Positions 26,261 through 38,500 of a stretch of 64,000 nucleotides of DNA are shown here, piece after piece. A program made the translations under genes and the position numbers. The notes below the pieces were generated by a model, which worked only from the letters and a program-made list of their open reading frames with translations, was not told the DNA's origin and did not search any database. Each line of letters begins with the position of its first letter. Within the stretch, counting starts at the first letter, position 1. Where the stretch lies: positions 113,705,640 to 113,769,639 of the forward strand of contig NW_026262712.1 in the NCBI RefSeq assembly GCF_021869535.1, read 5' to 3'. This DNA comes from Mytilus californianus (lineage: Eukaryota; Mollusca; Bivalvia; Mytilida; Mytilidae).

Positions 26261-27132
26261 AGTATGACCATTCAAAAAATATATGGTTTCTATGTACTTC
26301 TACATGAAATAAGTGCAAAAATGACTACTTCCGGTTCACTCAAGGTCACTTTCTGTTGCAATTTTTCAAGGTCATATGTCACCCAACATTTTGCAAAAGA
26401 TCTTATGGCTTTATCATGTACCAAGTTGGAGTAATAATCAATTAACCTTAAATTGAATCATTTCAGGGACAATAACTCATATAAGATATCATTGGATTAT
26501 TTCAGACCAAATGTATCATATTTTAATCACAATTAAGCAAACATTTTGCACTAGTTCTTTAATTTGTAATTTTAAAAGTGACAGAGGAGATCAAATAACA
26601 AGGAAAAGTCAAAATTTTGAATATGACCTTGACCTTTGACCTTGGCCTCAATCTCATTTAAATGAACCAAGGAACTCAAATCAATATACCTTAGGTCTCT
26701 ATCACTTACCATTCATGCTATACATTTATATATCCCTTATGTCAAATACAGAAGGGGAAATAACTCTCATATGGAGTTTACGTATCGCTTCGGTCAAAAT
26801 TGGACAAAACATCCTGAGGATATAACGAGCAATTTGGTAAAATTAATTTGTCGCTTTCTTTTACGGTTACGGAGGAGATGCGTGCACAAGGAAAACAGTG
26901 TTCGGGGTGATAACTCCTACAAAGAAAATTATTTGGTTTCGCAGGGTAAATTTCAAAGGCGCATAAACTGTTCGATATCATATACCAAATATCTAAGCGA
27001 CATATTGCGAAACAAATATTTATCGCAAGAACAAAATTAGGCGGAAGAAAAAAAAAATATATATAAATCAATTGTTTTAAAAACAATTGTTAAACGGTCT
27101 TTCCCCTCCGAAACATGATGCATTGGTTTTTT

Positions 27133-27201
27133 GCTTGGTTGGTTGGTTGGTTGGTTGGTTGGTCGGTCGGTCGATTGATCGATTGATTGATTGATTGATT
27201 G
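27133..27201. repeat. (TTGG)n / (TCGG)n / (TTGA)n microsatellite
   Basis: A TTGG run passes through TCGG into TGAT repeats, then joins the right copy of the non-array block. Confidence 0.9.
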
Positions 27202-28310
27202 CATGGCACTTTCTCTGTGCGACGCAGCTAACTTAAATAACGCCTATATTCTGACCGAACGTGACTGCGTACTTAGACATCCCGCACAGCCAAACGGACG
27301 CCTGAGATGTCCTCATAAAAATTGATCCTAGCATCATTCGTTTATAAATTTTCTCTAGTTTCTATGTACCTCGGACTTCCATTTGTCATTTATTTGTTGT
27401 GTATGCATTTTGATTGAATTTGTAGGAAAACGGAATAAATTTTATCTTGGAAGTTTTATTTTCCCTCATTTTGGATATTCAATGTTTTATTCTAAATTTA
27501 GGTCCGCGCGCGAGATGGTGTTGTGAAGTCTTGGAAGTTTTATTTTCCCTCATTTGGATATGCAATGTTTTATTCTAAATTTAGGTCCGCGCGCAAGATG
27601 GTGTTGTGAAGTCACGTGACCCTCGAATATATATGTCTGGAGTTCAGGGGAGACCGTTGAACAGAGCACATGTGTATTGATCAAAGAAACACGATAACTA
27701 TTGTTTTTATTTTGTACAGGTCATTGATGTCGGACCATGCATACATATTACGTACACATGTTTAAGGGAGCACAGATTTGTATTTTAATGCATGTTTAGA
27801 AATTTGAGTGTAGGATTTCAGTAATACATTGATTTTAATTTCGCAATCAAGCGGACCGCACGTGCCTCATCGATTAATTTCAGAAAATACATGAATTGGA
27901 GCAGATTTTTGCAGGGATGGATTTCTATTTCAGAAAGAAATTTGTACATAAGAAGGATTAGCATTTTACAGTATAATGTACGGGACTAAAAGCGATCTTC
28001 TTTTCTTTGAAATGGAATAACTTAAAAAAAAATCAGTTGAAAAAAAGGGGGGGGAGTGTAGTGGTAGACTGTGGTTCATTATTGAGATAAGAAACATTTA
28101 CAACATGATAGCTGCAAAGTTTGAAGTTTTGATAAGTAATTTGTTGATTCGACCATAACAGGGACATTGACCCTGCAATAAAATGACGCGTACCATTTCG
28201 ACAAAAAATTTCTAGTAAACACGTGTCGCGACAAACTTTTTGGTTAAATTGTTTTGTCGATATCTATAACTCTTTCTAAGAAGAAGCGATATGAACCTAA
28301 TGTAAAAAAT
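27135..28310 (+). repeat. Non-array block, right copy
   Basis: Homologous to 15195-16285. It differs by a tandem duplication of about 83 bp ending near 27619 (the ttggaagttttattttccct to tgttgtgaagtc stretch occurs twice) and by loss of a short segment after ctggagtt. Sequence homologous to the left copy continues to about 28750. Confidence 0.85.
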
Positions 28311-28784
28311 CACAACATGACCTTGACCTTTGACCTTGACCTAGTTTTCTATTCTTTAGGACCAAGGACCTCAAATCAACAGACCCTAGGTCTCTATCAC
28401 TTATGGTTTACCAGTTACAAATGCATATGACTTATTTCAAATGCATTAGGGGAAATAACTCTCATATGGAGTCTTCGTATCGCTTCCGTCAAAATTGGAC
28501 AACAAATCCTGAGGATATAGCGAGCCATTTGGTAAAATAAATTTGTCGCTTTCTTTTACGGTTACGGAGGAGATGCAGTCACAAGGAAAACAGTGTTCAG
28601 GGAGATAACTCCTACAAAGAAAATTGTTCGGCTTAGAATGGGTGAAAATAAAAAGCGCATAAACTGTATGATACTATATAAGAAATATCTAAGCGACATC
28701 TTGCGAAACAAAAATTTTACGCGAGAACAAAATTAGGCGGAAGAAAAAAATAATAATAATAATAATAATCAGAACAAATACAAT

Positions 28785-28916
28785 AGGTCTTTCCACAGAA
28801 AAGTGGAAAGACCTAATAATCAGAACAAATACAATAGGTCTTTCCACAGAAAAGTGGAAAGACCTAATAATCAGAACAAAATCAATAGGTCTTTCCACGG
28901 AAAGGTGGAAAGACCT
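28785..28916. repeat. Array of three hairpins with 51-bp period
   Basis: Copies at 28785-28814, 28836-28865 and 28887-28916. All 12-bp arms are intact. The third loop differs (ggaaag instead of agaaaa). Confidence 0.9.
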
Positions 28917-28920
28917 AACT

Positions 28921-29477
28921 AATTGACCAATATTACAGTGAATCATAACTAATACAATGACCAGATAGAAAAATGTATGTTTTTTGTTTGGTTCAGACCT
29001 TTTTCAATACCTGATATCCAATATAAGTATATAGTCATTAGACATATTCTCGATCAAAATCAGAGATTGTCAAAAACTTTTTCCCAATGATTTCAATAAC
29101 GTTTTTCTCATTTTTTTAGATTTTCTGATATAAATATTTCTTTTTCAATTTATCATTGATTTAACAATGTAGTGCGTTTAAACATATGCGTACCCAGTAA
29201 CTTTAATTTTCTAGTTTTAGTTTAACGAACTATTCACCAACTTAAAACTGTTCAGACTTGGTGTATGACTCAAACATATTTAGTCTATACATTGTTTGAT
29301 CTTTTGTCAAGCTGGACAGCATTTGGTATCAACTCGGCCGTGAAATACAATAAATATTGATTTTGCAGAAAATTTATTAACCATATCTTTATCAAATATA
29401 TTTTAACCTGGATTAAAGTTTCCATTCAACAAGAATTTACACTTAGTACTCCAAAGATAAATCAATTTTTTGTAGGT
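28921..29477. other. Region upstream of the Ig-like gene
   Basis: Non-repetitive AT-rich sequence before the first coding exon. A pyrimidine-rich ttttttgtag ending at 29475 could be a splice acceptor, which would put a 5' untranslated exon further upstream. No promoter element is convincing. Confidence 0.35.
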
Positions 29478-29526
29478 ATGGTCCGACGTCTGATACCTAT
29501 CATTTTGATATCAATTCTTCATACAG
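29478..29526 (+). CDS. Exon 1: start codon and signal peptide
   Basis: ATG at 29478 opens a basic then strongly hydrophobic stretch (MVRRLIPIILISILHT). The donor is ACAG|GTAAGT, a consensus site. The exon ends in phase 1. Confidence 0.8.
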
Positions 29527-32500
29527 GTAAGTGCTGAGAAAAGTACTTCACACGATAAAAAATCAGTTTCATTATGTTGTTCCGGCCTGACTTTTTAAAT
29601 GTTGTTAGGCATATGCATCCATCAAAATATCATAAAACGGTTTGATATAACTGACGAGATATGTAATTATAAACATTGATGAGACAGCAATCCAAAGCAA
29701 TTATACCAAAATACGGTAACATACAGTAAAAGAGAGGCGAATGATACCAGAGGGACATTCAAACTCATACGTCGAAATAAACTGACAACGGCATGGCTAA
29801 AAATGAAAAAGACCAACAGACTAACAATAGTACACAAAACACAACATAGAAAAACTAAAGACTGAGCAACACGAACCCCACCAAAAACTAAGGGTGATCT
29901 CAGGTGTTCCAGAAGGGTAAGCAGATCCTGCTCAACATTTGGCACCCGTCGTGTTGCTCATGTTAGTACAAACCCGGTAATAAGTCTAACTTAGTAGGTC
30001 AAATTCGGGAAAAGGGGATGAGATTTTAGTTACTAAATTAGGAACATATCCGTTATGGTGTAATACTATCATTGATTTTCCCCTAGTAGTCTTTGTTTAA
30101 TTTGCACTTTTCAAAACATTGTGCAGAATTTATCTTTGTTTCAAATAAAGAAATACTTGGCATGATTAAAGTTTTATCCTGTCCAGTTGTATAGACAAAG
30201 TTTTACATAACATATCAGTGCATATAAGAAAATAACAATCACTGAAAGTTAACCAAACAAAATTTCATCCCTTTTCTTCCTATGAACAAGCTTTAGTAAC
30301 CATGTAACCTCAAGTTTCCAAAGTATTCTATAGAAACACCAAATAAAAAAATAATGGTGCTTTGAAACACCCAAGATATATGTTTATGACTCAGAAATGT
30401 TTTACTGCAGTGAAACGTAGGATTAATCTCCTACAACTGTCAAATTCAAGGGAATATTTTTTTTCGACCTTTTTCGTACGCAACCGGATGTGACGTACTA
30501 TGATTTGGTGGTATTACACCTTATCATCTGTGAAACTGATATTCCATAACGGTCAACCAATTCGCGATGGCGTCCGTAAAACTTACGAAGAGATGATTTC
30601 AACTTCACCACTTAGTTTAGTAGCTTCCTTGTGAGCAGCAACTTTTTGATTGTCAAGAGTTGACAAATTTACTAATCACAAAAATCAATCAACAGATATT
30701 ATAGAATAACGAGCGCTTTAACATCAGGTGCTAAATGATATTCGAATATATTTTTTTTTTATATCAACAGTCATTGTTGCTTTAACAAAATATTCATTTT
30801 AAGGTCTTGTATAAAAATTAGATTAAATATTCGTTTACATACACCTTTACACCCTTTTCAATTCAAACTCATAAGTCGAAAATAAACTGACAACACCATG
30901 GCTAAAAAAGAAAAAGACAAACATACAAACAATAGTACACAAAACGCAACAAAAACTACAAAAAACTAGAAAAATAAAGACTAAGCAACACGAACCCTAC
31001 CAATAACTAGGGTAGATCTCAGGTCCTCTGGAAGGGTAAGCAGATCCTGCTCCACATGTGGCACCCGTCATGTTATAACATTTACAATATTCAAATCTCA
31101 ACTTTAAATGTCTTTTTTTTTTATAATTCTTCTCTGCTTTTATTTATAATAATTAGACAAACAACTGTACTATTTATTTTTTTTTTTGTTTTTTTTTTTT
31201 TTTTGTTTTGTTTTTTTTCTCTCTTTGGAAATTGGCTTGCAGGATTGCATATTTCGTTAGTGCAGTTTTGCAGAGTTCACTTTCATATTTCATCAACAAT
31301 GAAAAGTCATTCATGTATAGCACTTTATAGAGCATGGAAAGCAATGTACTTGTTCTATGAAAAATAGAGGGGAAAATAATGATTTTCCATTGGACGAGAA
31401 TGGTTGAGTATGTTCTAAGTTGTAATAACAATACAAATTACTGTAAAACATAACATAAATCTTCTTAAATCTTTTTTTTAAAAAGGGACATTTATATAAC
31501 CAAATACCGACCACACACGTGACACATTTAATTTATATTTTTTTTTCATTTATGTAGCAGCAGTGTGGAGCAGTAATTTTCCTTGTTTGACATGGGAAAT
31601 TTATCAAGACAGATTGAAGTTAATCTGTAGAACAAAATATTTTTCAAAACCTGTTGCATTGATCGATAGTCATGGAAAATTGTTTGCGAACTGCTCATTT
31701 ACAGCAAATGCTCATTATTGTACTCCTGTTGAAAGAAACGCGTTGATTGAGGTAGACTTTTCAAGAAAATATATTGCCTTTACAATACCAAAATTAGATG
31801 ACAATGTGAATGGCATTTGGACTTGTTTACAAGATGAAAAGAGATTTACAACACAAGTGTCGTTATCAAAAGGTAAAAACATGACAAAACTTTATCAACG
31901 TTAAATCTCTCTCAATTATCATAATTTATAAGAACGCATTATTTTATTCTGTGTACTGATGACTAATTTCAGAAAAATACCATATGTTTACCTCACTTTG
32001 TGTAAATAAATGAAACCAATTGACATTAACCAGTAACACTTTTCAAAATGTACTTGCAAAGGGTATTTGGCTACTAAGATTATGGTATAGTATGGTACAA
32101 ACTAAAATCACAATGTGTGGTGGGGAGATATGATACATTTTAGAAGCTATCAACAAAATAGCACTTAACCGAAAAGTTGAACATTGAAACGTATCCCACA
32201 CAAATGAATTACGGTATCAGGTTAGCCATAGTAATTTTAGTTATAAGGCATTGACTTTTGGTTTGCAGTGTGTGTAAATAGATACTTTTACTTGAGCAGG
32301 TGTGCATTCGATATAATAAAAATAAACACTATTAACCTATAAAAAGGCAAAATCCTTGAAATTACGGGTTGCTTTCCCATATTTATAGATTTCATTAAAG
32401 ATCACAATAATATAACATGTATTTGGTATTCCAGGTATTATTGGTTCCACAGAAATTCATATTACTGGCACATTGCTTGATACTACAGGACACGATGCAA

Positions 32501-35500
32501 AACATGCCTTAAACTGTTTTTCGTGTCGCGAACCAGATGGCGATAATGTAGAAATTCTTGTGAATGGTCGAACTGAGGATAGTATCACATATAATCATGA
32601 TACAGGCAAATGTATTCATCGCAGAGGAAAATGTCATCCTGATGAATGCAATTGCACTTCAAATGAGTTTAAGTTTGTAATCGAATACGAACTAGAAAGT
32701 AATGATACCGTATATACGTGTGATATGTTGTTCACTGATTCACTCAACAAAGCAAAATTTTCCATGTTTTCTTCTGTAGTTTTCAATGGAGAAGGTAATC
32801 ATATACATATATTACTTAACTTCAAAGAATTCATGAAATCACACTTTTATTACGAAATGAATTATCTAAAACTTAAGGTTCTGAGTCATAACTGTATTAT
32901 GTGATTGTTGTGTAAGTAGACCAAAAATCTACTTTGTAGTATAACGGAACAATAAGGACATAAGATACCAGTGACAACACTATTGCAGATAAAAAACGTA
33001 CAGCCCTTAAAACATTATTCTAAAAATTGACGATTCAGCAAGACGATACCCACTATAACAAAACTATCAGTACATAGAGAATAATAGCATTTTTGTTTTT
33101 GATACTAGCTTTATCAGCAAATTTGAGAATATGAAACAACGTGAAGTAGTTGGTAAAACTATTTTTACGCGTACGAAACGTTGGGATAGTTGTTCGGTTG
33201 TATGAATGAAGTCGCTTGCATTTAATTAATAAATTGACGCGTATAGACATGGACACTATACATGACGTCATTGCCTAACATTTACGAGTATGAGTTCATG
33301 TACATGATATAAAAAAAAATATCAGGCAGTATAAATCAAAGGAAAATGTACAAATTGCAGATAAATGTAAACTATATAGCCTTTAAACTAAATCGAATTG
33401 CCAATTTTGAATGAAAACATGATATTCATAGTACTAAAGGTCAACATGACTGTTATCTAAAGAAACTTCACGGAACAAACAATGAAAAAAGTTTTAAAAA
33501 AAGGGTTTCAGTTTCGTTTAAAACAGAAGTAGTGGTTATCTCATGGTATGGTCACAGTAGGATATGATGCTAAAAGTCATGACACACAATCATCACACTA
33601 ACTTGACAACACGAAAAGCAAACGAACATCGGTTTCATTGATGTTTTAATATTCTAGCTTCATTGAAGATTTTAAGATGGAGTAAAAGCTTGTTAAACCT
33701 GCAATTGTAAAGGGTTTCACTATATATCTTTGCTTATTGTCGAAAATGTTTGACCTGTACATTGGAGCACAAGTAGGATTTTTTTTAACTTACATTCTAA
33801 CTTAGCCTCAAAGATATCAAAAAGACTATCATCTATTGTTTCTGAATCTCAAATAGCAAAAACATCAGCAAAGCACGGGATTCATCAAAATATTGGTTAA
33901 ATGTCAGGACTGAAAAAAATATGATTACGGGACAAAAAATCCCATCTGCATAAAATTAAAAGATAACACTTTTTAATTTCGGGAATCTGAAAAATTTAGA
34001 TGCATTCACCTTTATCACGAAAACTTCAATCTAATCATTTGAAAGCCAGGGATGTTTTAATACCTTTAAATGTGAGGATCTTTATGATAAAAAAATATTT
34101 AAAAATACATTAAAAGATTGACTATCCAAATTCATCTAAGATCATTATTGCCTGAAGGAGTTAGAACCTTTGTTTCTTATTGAGTTCTTCATTTATCAAC
34201 GAGAAATGTACAAAACTATGTAATAAACCATGTCAGGACAGGACAACTGAGCTGATGCTACCAACGGGGACTAACAGATATCCAGCAGATATCGACTAAT
34301 TGAAAGTAATTATACTTAATAAAGTTTGTTCGTTCGAAGCGCTCCCCTTAATTTACTTTCACTAGGAACGCTAAAATATAAAGATTTTAAAGCCAGGAAT
34401 GTTTAAATACCTAAAACCGTTTTAAGCTATATGACCAAAAGAGACCTGTGCGTACTGTTGTGCGTTTGTTTTTTCTACATTGGCTAGAGGTATAGGGGGA
34501 GGGTTGAGATCTCAAAAAACTTGTTTAGCCCCGCCGCATTTTTGCGCCTGTCCCAAGTCAGGAGCCTCTGGACTTTGTTAGTCTTGTATCATTTTTAATT
34601 TTAGTTTCTTGTGTATAATTCGGAGTTTAGTATGACGTCCATTATCACTGAACTAGTATACATATTTGTTTAGGGGCCAGCTGAAGGACGCCTCCGGGTG
34701 CGGGAGTTTTGCGCTGCATTGAAGACCCATTGGTGGCCTTCGGCTGTTGTCTGCTCTATGGTCGGGTTGTTGTCTCTTTGACACATTCCCCATTTCCATT
34801 TTCAATTTTACTGAAAAGAAATAGCAAAATTCATCTATGGGCAACTTTCCTTGAAGAAGTTGGAACCTTAGTTTCTTATTCATTTCTAAAATTATCAACG
34901 GGGAATTTAAAAATAGTTTGTTAATCACACATTCCTAGGCAAATTAGTTTTACCGATGTTCAAATCTATCAAAACTACAACGAAGATGCAAATCAAGGTA
35001 AACAGAAACTGATGGAATCGTATGCACTCCAATACGAGAGAAACCGGTCGTAGTGTAGGCACAGTATAAGCGTCTCCACCTTTACTTGCACACTCAGTAA
35101 CACATAATTCAATATCGGGAAAAGAAAACAGTTGGTTAATTCATAAATCATACGTCTATTCTTGCATCTACACGGTATACCAGTTCGTGATGGAGCATCA
35201 TACCAAAGGGACATTCATAAGTAGACGAAAATTGACAATGCAATGGCAAGAAAAGTATACAACTAAGACACAAACAACAGCCCAGAAAACACCACATACT
35301 AAACAACATAAACCATATCAAAAACCGTGGTGAGATCACATACGTTTTTAATGGAGTTTGTGTAATAAACGTACACACCAAAAGAGAAACAGTAATGAAG
35401 TACAAATACGGGAAGTTATATAAAGAGTAAATAAGCCATACAAATATATATATATACATTTGTATATAAATTCAGGAAAAAATATAAGTACGAGAACACG

Positions 35501-38500
35501 TGTTGTTTTTATAAATGTCTTCGTCAACTCAAACTTTAAGGTAAAATGTTTATTTAACAAAAATATTCCTGCTTGGTACAGGCATTTCAACGTCCCCATA
35601 CATACAATATAAAATTATTAATTTTGGATGCAATAATATTTGCTTTAAATAACTTTATTATTGTGTACTTTAACACAATGATATATATATTTAATTCGTC
35701 TCAAATTTAACCCAATAGAGTAATCTAGGGCGCTGGACACGGTGCAGGCGGTGTTGCAACGTTGTCACAGAAGCAAGGGTTCGAATCCCGCTGAGGGAAG
35801 AACAAAAATTTGCTAACGCAAATTTGAAGATCTAACATTGTTGGGCTAAATTTGAGACGAATTATATAAATATTATGGTGTAATCCCTGTATAACCACGT
35901 GTTATCCGATGGAGAATGTCTGTCATAAAGTTGTCATATGATAACTTTTTGTACTTATTTAGGATTTTCCGACGAAACCACAACTGTCTCCATAATCAAA
36001 GCTGGTGATAAGATATGGAATGATATAATCACAGTTGTAGTCAAGGAAATTTCTACAGGTTAGAATCTATATCAAGACAAAAATGATTCAAAATAATTCA
36101 AGCAGACTTTATTCTGATCACTAAGTGTGTTTATTATTTCAGTTTTGTGCAATATATCATTCCTGGGTACACTCCTTGATTTCATATTTTGTTTAACATA
36201 TACTTCTAGACTTTTCATTCTATGTTCTACTCAACGTACTACTGCATTTATCGTCGTAATAGGTACAAAATGTTCTCATTTGTAGTTGTTTGCACGTCAG
36301 GAATGCTTCACGTTAAGGTGTATGCATTGATTATTTCATGAACATACATAAAGCTTCTATCATCCGTCAAATCTAAAACGAGACAAATCAAACCTGATAA
36401 AACACTCTGAAAACAAAATGTTCAATTTAACTGACATCATCTAGATATTGCATGTTTTTCAAAATATATTTGTTTTTTCGAATAGGCATTCTATGAAAAC
36501 CAAATATGTACCTCTGCAAGCTGACTTGCTGTTTTATTCTTTTTCGAGATAGACCTCATACAGGAGCTTCTCAAAAACTTCAAACAGAAAAGAAGTTGCA
36601 TAAACTTTAAAAGACCAAACAGCCTATTCATTTCTACCTGTAATTTTTAACATTTTGTGGGAAGGTATTTCATGATTTTGGAAAAATTATATAATGAAAA
36701 TAATTTGGGGACACCAACTTCGTTTGACCACTATAGCAAACCAGTTTCGTGTTTTCCCACATATAAACATTATTTGATTGTTATTTAAAATTTCATATAA
36801 TCCAATCTTATCGACCATACAAGCCTAGTTCATGTTTTCACGTTACACAGTAGATTTGTATCTATCAGTTAAAAATTCTAAAATTAAAGATTCTTCGAGT
36901 TTTGTTTTTAAAAAGTGTGCTTTAGTTCATTACCGCCGAAAAAATTATTATTGATGCGCAATGATTAGAAACACTGTATTGGCAGTATTTGGCCACAGCT
37001 TTATTATAAAATTATAAACACATATAACTAGGTAAACAATTAAGATATATATGTGTATAGTAAATAGATATTTGAATGGACGTAGTCACCTTTCATATTG
37101 GCAAAATACGACACGATAACTAGATAACTAACTAGATAAACAATTAAGATATATATATAGTAAATAGATAATTAATTGAACGTAGTCACCTTTCATATTG
37201 GCAAACTACAAAAAGATAACTAGATAACTAATTATTTACAATAAATGAAGCATCCAATTAAATGAATCCTGCAGGGAAACAGAGATTCGTAAATTTTTGT
37301 GTGGTGGTCCTGGGATACAGAGACCCACACTATCAAATGTTTTGAATGCTAAATAAAATATGACGCCAAATGACGCATATTTAAAGGAAACGCAGCGAAA
37401 TGTGCCCATAACTAAATATCTCTACGGAATGTTCATATAAACAGGCACAAACAAAAATTGTTCTTACATGATACGAACGAAGTCACAGATTACTGGATTT
37501 ATAAATGTCTAAAAATACAGTCTAAAAACACAACACACATTGAGATGGCATAGCTATACTAGCAAACTACGGACAAATACACTGTAGATAATTAACTGAT
37601 GTTCCACATATACTGCTTAGTTGACGGTTCATCCGATCGGTTGTACAAGGATCATCCTGAAAAATATATTAAAGATACAGCAAAAATATGTTCATGATAT
37701 ATTATGCTAGGTAGTATAAGACATAGTTGTGGGTGGGTGGGTCTTTCAATCACCAAATAATATTCCGTCTATTTCTGTCAAATGTCGGAATGAAAAAGAT
37801 CGTGTGCGCAGTCATATTGCGCATTGACAAACATACATATGATAGCCTACATTTAATAGAGGTGACACGGCTAATAACACAAGTAATCTATGCTTACACT
37901 AATAACCGAATGTATGCTGAATCATAAATTCTAATATTATTGATGCGCAATGATTAGAAACACTGTATTGGCAGTATTTGGCCACAGCTTTATTATAAAA
38001 TTATAAACACATATAACTAGGTAAACAATTAAGATATATATGTGTATAGTAAATAGATATTTGAATGGACGTAGTCACCTTTCGTATTGGCAAACTACGA
38101 CACGATAACTAGATAACTAACTAGATAAACAATTTAGATATATATATAGTAAATAGATAATTAATTGAACGTAGTCACCTTTCATATTGGCAAACTACAA
38201 AAAGATAACTAGATAACTAATTATTTACAATAAATGAAGCATCCAATTAAATGAATCCTGGGAAACAGAGATTCGTAAATTTTTGTGTGGTGGTCCTGGG
38301 ATACAGAGACCCACAATATCAAATGTTTTGGATGCTAAATGAAATATGACGCCAAATGACGCATATTTAAAGGAAACGCAGCGAAATGTGCCAAATTGAC
38401 CAAGACTGTCGGGTCAACCGCCATTAAAAGCGGATAGAGCTGCGTAGAAGCTGTGTGCCAAATACAAAAAAAAACAAATATTAAAGACTCATAAATCTAA

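Larger units (their letters stand above)
14490..28920. repeat. Higher-order satellite array, about 10 units of 1.1-1.5 kb
   Basis: Units repeat head to tail. Each begins near the palindrome CAATTGTTCAAAGAACAATTG followed by aaggtctttccac; starts are near 14505, 16740 (rearranged), 17930, 19077, 20446, 21712, 23152, 24684, 25794 and 27063, the last two degenerate. It then holds one to five copies of a 114-bp ACTTCCGG minisatellite, a tcaaggtcacttccggtt stretch, a tgaccttgacctttgacctt cluster, gggagataact boxes and an aataataat tail. The cluster lies at 14944, 16290, 17494, 18638, 20014, 21269, 22647, 24090, 25359 (altered), 26624 and 28318. Unit length varies mainly with minisatellite number. 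Frames inside are stop-free only locally, and I see no protein gene. Confidence 0.9.

Noticed and set aside
31174..31431. Lysine-rich minus-strand open frame upstream of exon 2
   Set aside because: Its lysine run is the complement of the poly-T tract in intron 1.
32473..32904. Reading exon 3 as a stand-alone 143-residue gene
   Set aside because: The frame runs past a good donor at 32794 into intron sequence, and the exon joins in phase to exons 2 and 4.
35727..35800. tRNA gene at the GGTTCGAATCC motif
   Set aside because: No acceptor stem or full cloverleaf can be drawn, and the sequence continues into a SINE-type tail that recurs at 45223.
36947..38392. Full LTR retrotransposon
   Set aside because: The interior is only 529 bp and has no gag or pol motifs, so at most it is a non-autonomous miniature element.
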